Assembly (NCBI GenBank): GCA_022764505.1
Contig: JALEQJ010000038.1
Location: forward strand, 1-36,013
Reading direction: 5' to 3'
Source: Phocaeicola sp.
Lineage (GTDB): Bacteria > Bacteroidota > Bacteroidia > Bacteroidales > Bacteroidaceae
Length of the DNA stretch: 36,013 bases
Part shown: positions 33,595 through 36,013 of the stretch, one piece after another
Layout: every line of letters begins with the position of its first letter
Numbering within the stretch: the first letter of the stretch is position 1
Position numbers and translations under genes: made by a program
The notes under the pieces: generated by a model
What the model was told of the DNA's origin: nothing
The model's database searches: none
Seen by the model: the letters and a program-made list of their open reading frames with translations, nothing else

Positions 33595-35082
33595 ATGAAA
33601 AAGAACAAATGTTTTAGTTGGGCAGTCATCGCACTGTCTATGGCTACTATGATGACAGCTTGCAGTAGTGAAAACAATGAACCCACTCCCCCTGTAAATC
33701 CGGAAGAGAACTATACTTGGAGTGTAGACGGAGGATTAAAGGCGTGCAATAATCTCCTATTTCCCGGAAACGTAATAGGTAATGGAGACGATGAGTTTGT
33801 TTTTGTAGGTAAACAAACTTTACCCAAAGGCATCTATATATTGAAAGGTTGGGTATATATAGCCAATGGAGCAGAACTGACCATAGAACCGGGAACTATT
33901 ATAAAAGGAGACAAAACGAGCAAAGCAGCACTCATCGTAGAAAGAGGTGGTAAACTCATAGCACAAGGCAGTAAAGATGCTCCAATAGTATTTACTTCGG
34001 CACAGCCTAAAGGAGAACGCAAACCTGGAGATTGGGGAGGTATCATTTTATGTGGCAAAGCCCCCAACAATCAAAACGAAATGCAAATAGAGGGTGGTCC
34101 ACGTACCAAACACGGAGGAGATAACCCGCAAGACAATTCAGGAATATTGAGCTATGTGCGTATAGAATTTGCAGGATATCCTTTTCAAGCTAATCAAGAG
34201 ATAAATGGCTTAACACTGGGATCTGTAGGAAGTGGTACTAAAATAGATCACGTGCAAATCTCCTATTCCAATGATGACGCCTTTGAATGGTTTGGAGGAA
34301 CTGTGAACTGCACACATATAATCTCTTACAAAACTTGGGACGATGACTTCGATACAGACAATGGGTATAATGGAAATATACAGTTTGGTTTAAGTGTTCG
34401 CGATCCTAAAATTGCAGATACATCTAACTCTAATGGTTTTGAATCCGACAACTGGAAAGATGGCACAAACCTTTCTCCTATGACCTCTCCTATATTCTCC
34501 AATATGACATTTGTAGGTCCTATGGCATTAGACCCCAATTTTGTAAATAAAGCGGGAGCGGGAGAATATATCAACGCAGGAACCTACAATCCAAACAATG
34601 GTGCAGCCTTGGGTAGATTTCAGGCAGCTTTCCATCTGCGTCGCTTCACAAATCTGAGCTGTTTCAATTCTATAGCGATAGGCTATCCTGTGGGACTTAT
34701 CATAGAAAATGATAAAGGAGATGCACAAGGAGCCGCACTAAAAGGAGACATACGCTTACAAAATATATGGCTGGCAAATGTAGAGTTGGTAGGTAGTGAT
34801 AAGAACTCCAGTTGGAGTGTGGGAGAAAATGCTTTTTCTAAGACTTTCTTTGAAACACAAACAGGTAATAAAGTAGTAGAAACTGCTAAATTGGGTTTGA
34901 AAATAGGTTCCTACTTAAATATACCTTGTATTCCTACTGCAACAGAAGTATTTAAAGCTGCTTCTTTCACAGACAGCAAACTCAAGAGTTTTGAAAAGAC
35001 CCAATATATCGGTGCTTTCGGAAACAATGATAATTGGTTAGCTGGTTGGACAAACTTTGATCCCAATCAGACAACGTATTGA
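33595..35082 (+). CDS. Beta-helix-like lipoprotein paired with the TonB receptor
   Basis: A 495-residue lipoprotein: signal peptide with lipobox MTAC (C23), then CSSENNEPTPP, whose acidic residues after Cys resemble a Bacteroidetes lipoprotein surface-export signal. The body (about 60-400) has short repeated strand segments of right-handed parallel beta-helix type, for example GWVYIANGAELTIEPGTIIKG, ALIVERGGKLIAQGSKDAPIVF and KIDHVQISYSNDDAFEWFGGTVN. It shows no enzyme signature I recognise. Co-transcribed with the receptor, it probably captures ligand at the cell surface. It lacks an obvious type IX secretion C-terminal domain. The name of the family is not certain. Confidence 0.82.
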   Translation: MKKNKCFSWAVIALSMATMMTACSSENNEPTPPVNPEENYTWSVDGGLKACNNLLFPGNVIGNGDDEFVFVGKQTLPKGIYILKGWVYIANGAELTIEPGTIIKGDKTSKAALIVERGGKLIAQGSKDAPIVFTSAQPKGERKPGDWGGIILCGKAPNNQNEMQIEGGPRTKHGGDNPQDNSGILSYVRIEFAGYPFQANQEINGLTLGSVGSGTKIDHVQISYSNDDAFEWFGGTVNCTHIISYKTWDDDFDTDNGYNGNIQFGLSVRDPKIADTSNSNGFESDNWKDGTNLSPMTSPIFSNMTFVGPMALDPNFVNKAGAGEYINAGTYNPNNGAALGRFQAAFHLRRFTNLSCFNSIAIGYPVGLIIENDKGDAQGAALKGDIRLQNIWLANVELVGSDKNSSWSVGENAFSKTFFETQTGNKVVETAKLGLKIGSYLNIPCIPTATEVFKAASFTDSKLKSFEKTQYIGAFGNNDNWLAGWTNFDPNQTTY

Positions 35083-35127
35083 TAAAATTAAATCATCAAT
35101 CTTCCTATAAAGGAATAAAGCTGTAAA

Positions 35128-35167
35128 AATAGATGCGTGAATAAGAAAATTCACGTATCTATTCTTA
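35128..35167 (+). terminator. Hairpin after the lipoprotein gene
   Basis: A 15-bp stem with one G-U pair (35128-35142 with 35149-35163), 6-nt A-rich loop, but only a short interrupted T tract (CTTACTATTC). Confidence 0.75.
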
Positions 35168-35615
35168 CTATTCATAGTAGCTTATTTACGAGTGAGTTTA
35201 TCTATTACATCAATCTATCCATTCTACTTCATTTGGTTCATTACAAGCTCTTTTCACAGCATAGCTCTACACTATTGGAGAGAGCAGTATAAAAGAAATA
35301 AGTCTCCTTTTTCATTACCAGCAAACTTATTATTTATCGTATTATGTGAATCTATGCGTATATTGTAAACATAGCCATCTATAGTTTTATCCACAGCCAG
35401 TACATCTTCTATAAGAAGAAAGAACTAATAAGTCGCTTCCTTTCTTTCACATTACAACCTTATTACGGAACTCTATCTTGGGAAATACCCTCTAAGCCTG
35501 TCTACCGTTTCTTTTCCAACGATACGATGGAGTTTTCTCACAAAACAGTTAATTTCTTCACAAACTGCTTGATTTCATTTTTTCCCTATTATGTGGGTAT
35601 TATAATAAAAAGTAG
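35168..35615. other. Gene-free intergenic stretch
   Basis: No coding region or RNA gene is supported in these 450 bases. Two degenerate TCACAAA-containing units near 35537 and 35557, 20 bp apart, weakly recall the 22-bp arrays elsewhere but lack convincing palindromes. Confidence 0.5.
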
Positions 35616-35697
35616 TATATTTGTATCGGCTTGAATAAAGCAAGCGTATGCTACGGCATGTCGCATCGCAGGGAGATTTTTATCTCCCTGTTGTTAT
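35616..35697 (+). ncRNA. Candidate small RNA with promoter box and terminator
   Basis: TATATTTG (35616-35623) is an exact -7 box (poor -33). Downstream come a GCTTG/CAAGC hairpin (35629-35633, 35641-35645), a small ATGC/GCAT hairpin (35648-35651, 35656-35659) and a perfect 9-bp terminator stem (35669-35677 with 35682-35690) before TTGTTATTTT. The predicted RNA of about 65 nt contains no convincing ORF. Family unknown. Confidence 0.5.
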
Positions 35698-35766
35698 TTT
35701 GTCTAGTGAAAGAATCTTCTTATTTCTCTTTTTTAGCACAAACCTCAGAATGAAGTCTAAAAACAT

Positions 35767-35837
35767 TATATTTGCAGTTCTAATTTGAATCGCTATTCAC
35801 AATAAGGATTATTCCGTTGTGAAAACATCAGGTTTTC
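35767..35837 (+). ncRNA. Possible structured RNA with alternative hairpins
   Basis: TATATTTG (35767-35774) is followed by TTCACAA (35796-35802) pairing with TTGTGAA (35817-35823). The GAA of that stem also starts GAAAAC (35821-35826), which pairs with GTTTTC (35832-35837). The two hairpins are mutually exclusive at those bases. No terminator is clear, so this may be a leader running past the window edge. Confidence 0.3.
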
Positions 35838-35875
35838 ATCGACCTTAACGGTGAGCTATCTTTATAAGAAGCGGT

Positions 35876-35900
35876 AGTGTCCCAAAAAGTGTGTAAGCCA
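35876..35900. mobile_element. Possible insertion-sequence end
   Basis: The sequence AGTGTCCCAAAAAGTGTGTA near 35876-35896 resembles the terminal repeats of some insertion sequences (TGTCCCAAAA type). No transposase is seen before the window ends at 36013, and the matching end would lie outside, so this is a weak guess. Confidence 0.2.
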
Positions 35901-36013
35901 ATCTTCTTCTCCATTCGAGGCATGATTATTGATACTGTTTATTATTTTGCTTTTTTGTTGTCATCACTTAGATCCTTCTTTCTCCCTCCACTCGCCTATA
36001 TATGGTATCTTCT

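Overview
The window looks like a low-GC chromosome segment of an anaerobic Bacteroidota, most likely order Bacteroidales. The evidence is: promoters with the Bacteroidetes pattern (TTG or TTTG, 19-21 bp, TAnnTTTG) before many genes; A-rich rather than Shine-Dalgarno starts; a TonB receptor with an N-terminal carboxypeptidase-regulatory-like domain; the adjacent pair pyrG-yidC; a long PurF-type enzyme upstream of carAB; an [FeFe] hydrogenase with its three maturases; ptb-buk; and two rubrerythrins. I cannot place the genus. There is no rRNA, CRISPR array or intact mobile element. One possible insertion-sequence end lies near the right edge.

Layout. 1-3.3 kb (+): classical rubrerythrin, an unencoded stretch with a 22-bp repeat array, initiator tRNA-fMet, aquaporin, ribosomal protein L19, then a Dabb-domain protein on the minus strand. 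3.3-5.7 kb (+): uridine kinase overlapping a lipoprotein lytic transglycosylase (MltF-like), then a FlK-like hotdog thioesterase. 5.8-9.3 kb (-): pyrG-yidC operon. 9.4-10.4 kb: a second 22-bp array between divergent promoters and an outer-membrane beta-barrel protein. 10.5-17.1 kb (+): a structured leader with a terminator just before a purF-carA-carB operon. 17.1-19.8 kb (+): a third repeat array and an EF-G paralogue whose catalytic histidine motif is lost. 19.9-25.1 kb (-): hydA-hydE-hydG-hydF, tightly packed. 25.2-27.0 kb (-): a fused peptidase C26/membrane-dipeptidase-type protein. 27.1-29.1 kb (+): ptb-buk. 29.2-30.3 kb (-): perR-like regulator and a reverse-type rubrerythrin. 30.4-35.1 kb (+): a fourth repeat array, a six-copy 11-bp-phased operator, a TonB receptor and a beta-helix-like lipoprotein. 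35.2-36.0 kb: no gene, but two small structured-RNA candidates.

How the genes fit together. The segment reflects anaerobic fermentative life. Hydrogenase plus maturases dispose of electrons as H2, ptb-buk makes ATP from an acyl-CoA, and two rubrerythrins with a PerR-type sensor handle peroxide. Pyrimidine and nucleotide supply is well represented (udk, pyrG, carAB, the PurF-like enzyme). YidC, MltF and the outer-membrane proteins serve the envelope.

The most interesting unexplained signals are four intergenic arrays of about three 22-bp palindromic units, all with the same period, two of which share sequence; the 11-bp-phased TTGTAAC operator before the TonB receptor, which looks like a PhoB/OmpR-family site; and the purF leader, which has pseudoknot potential, a 53-codon ORF and an overlapping intrinsic terminator, suggesting attenuation.
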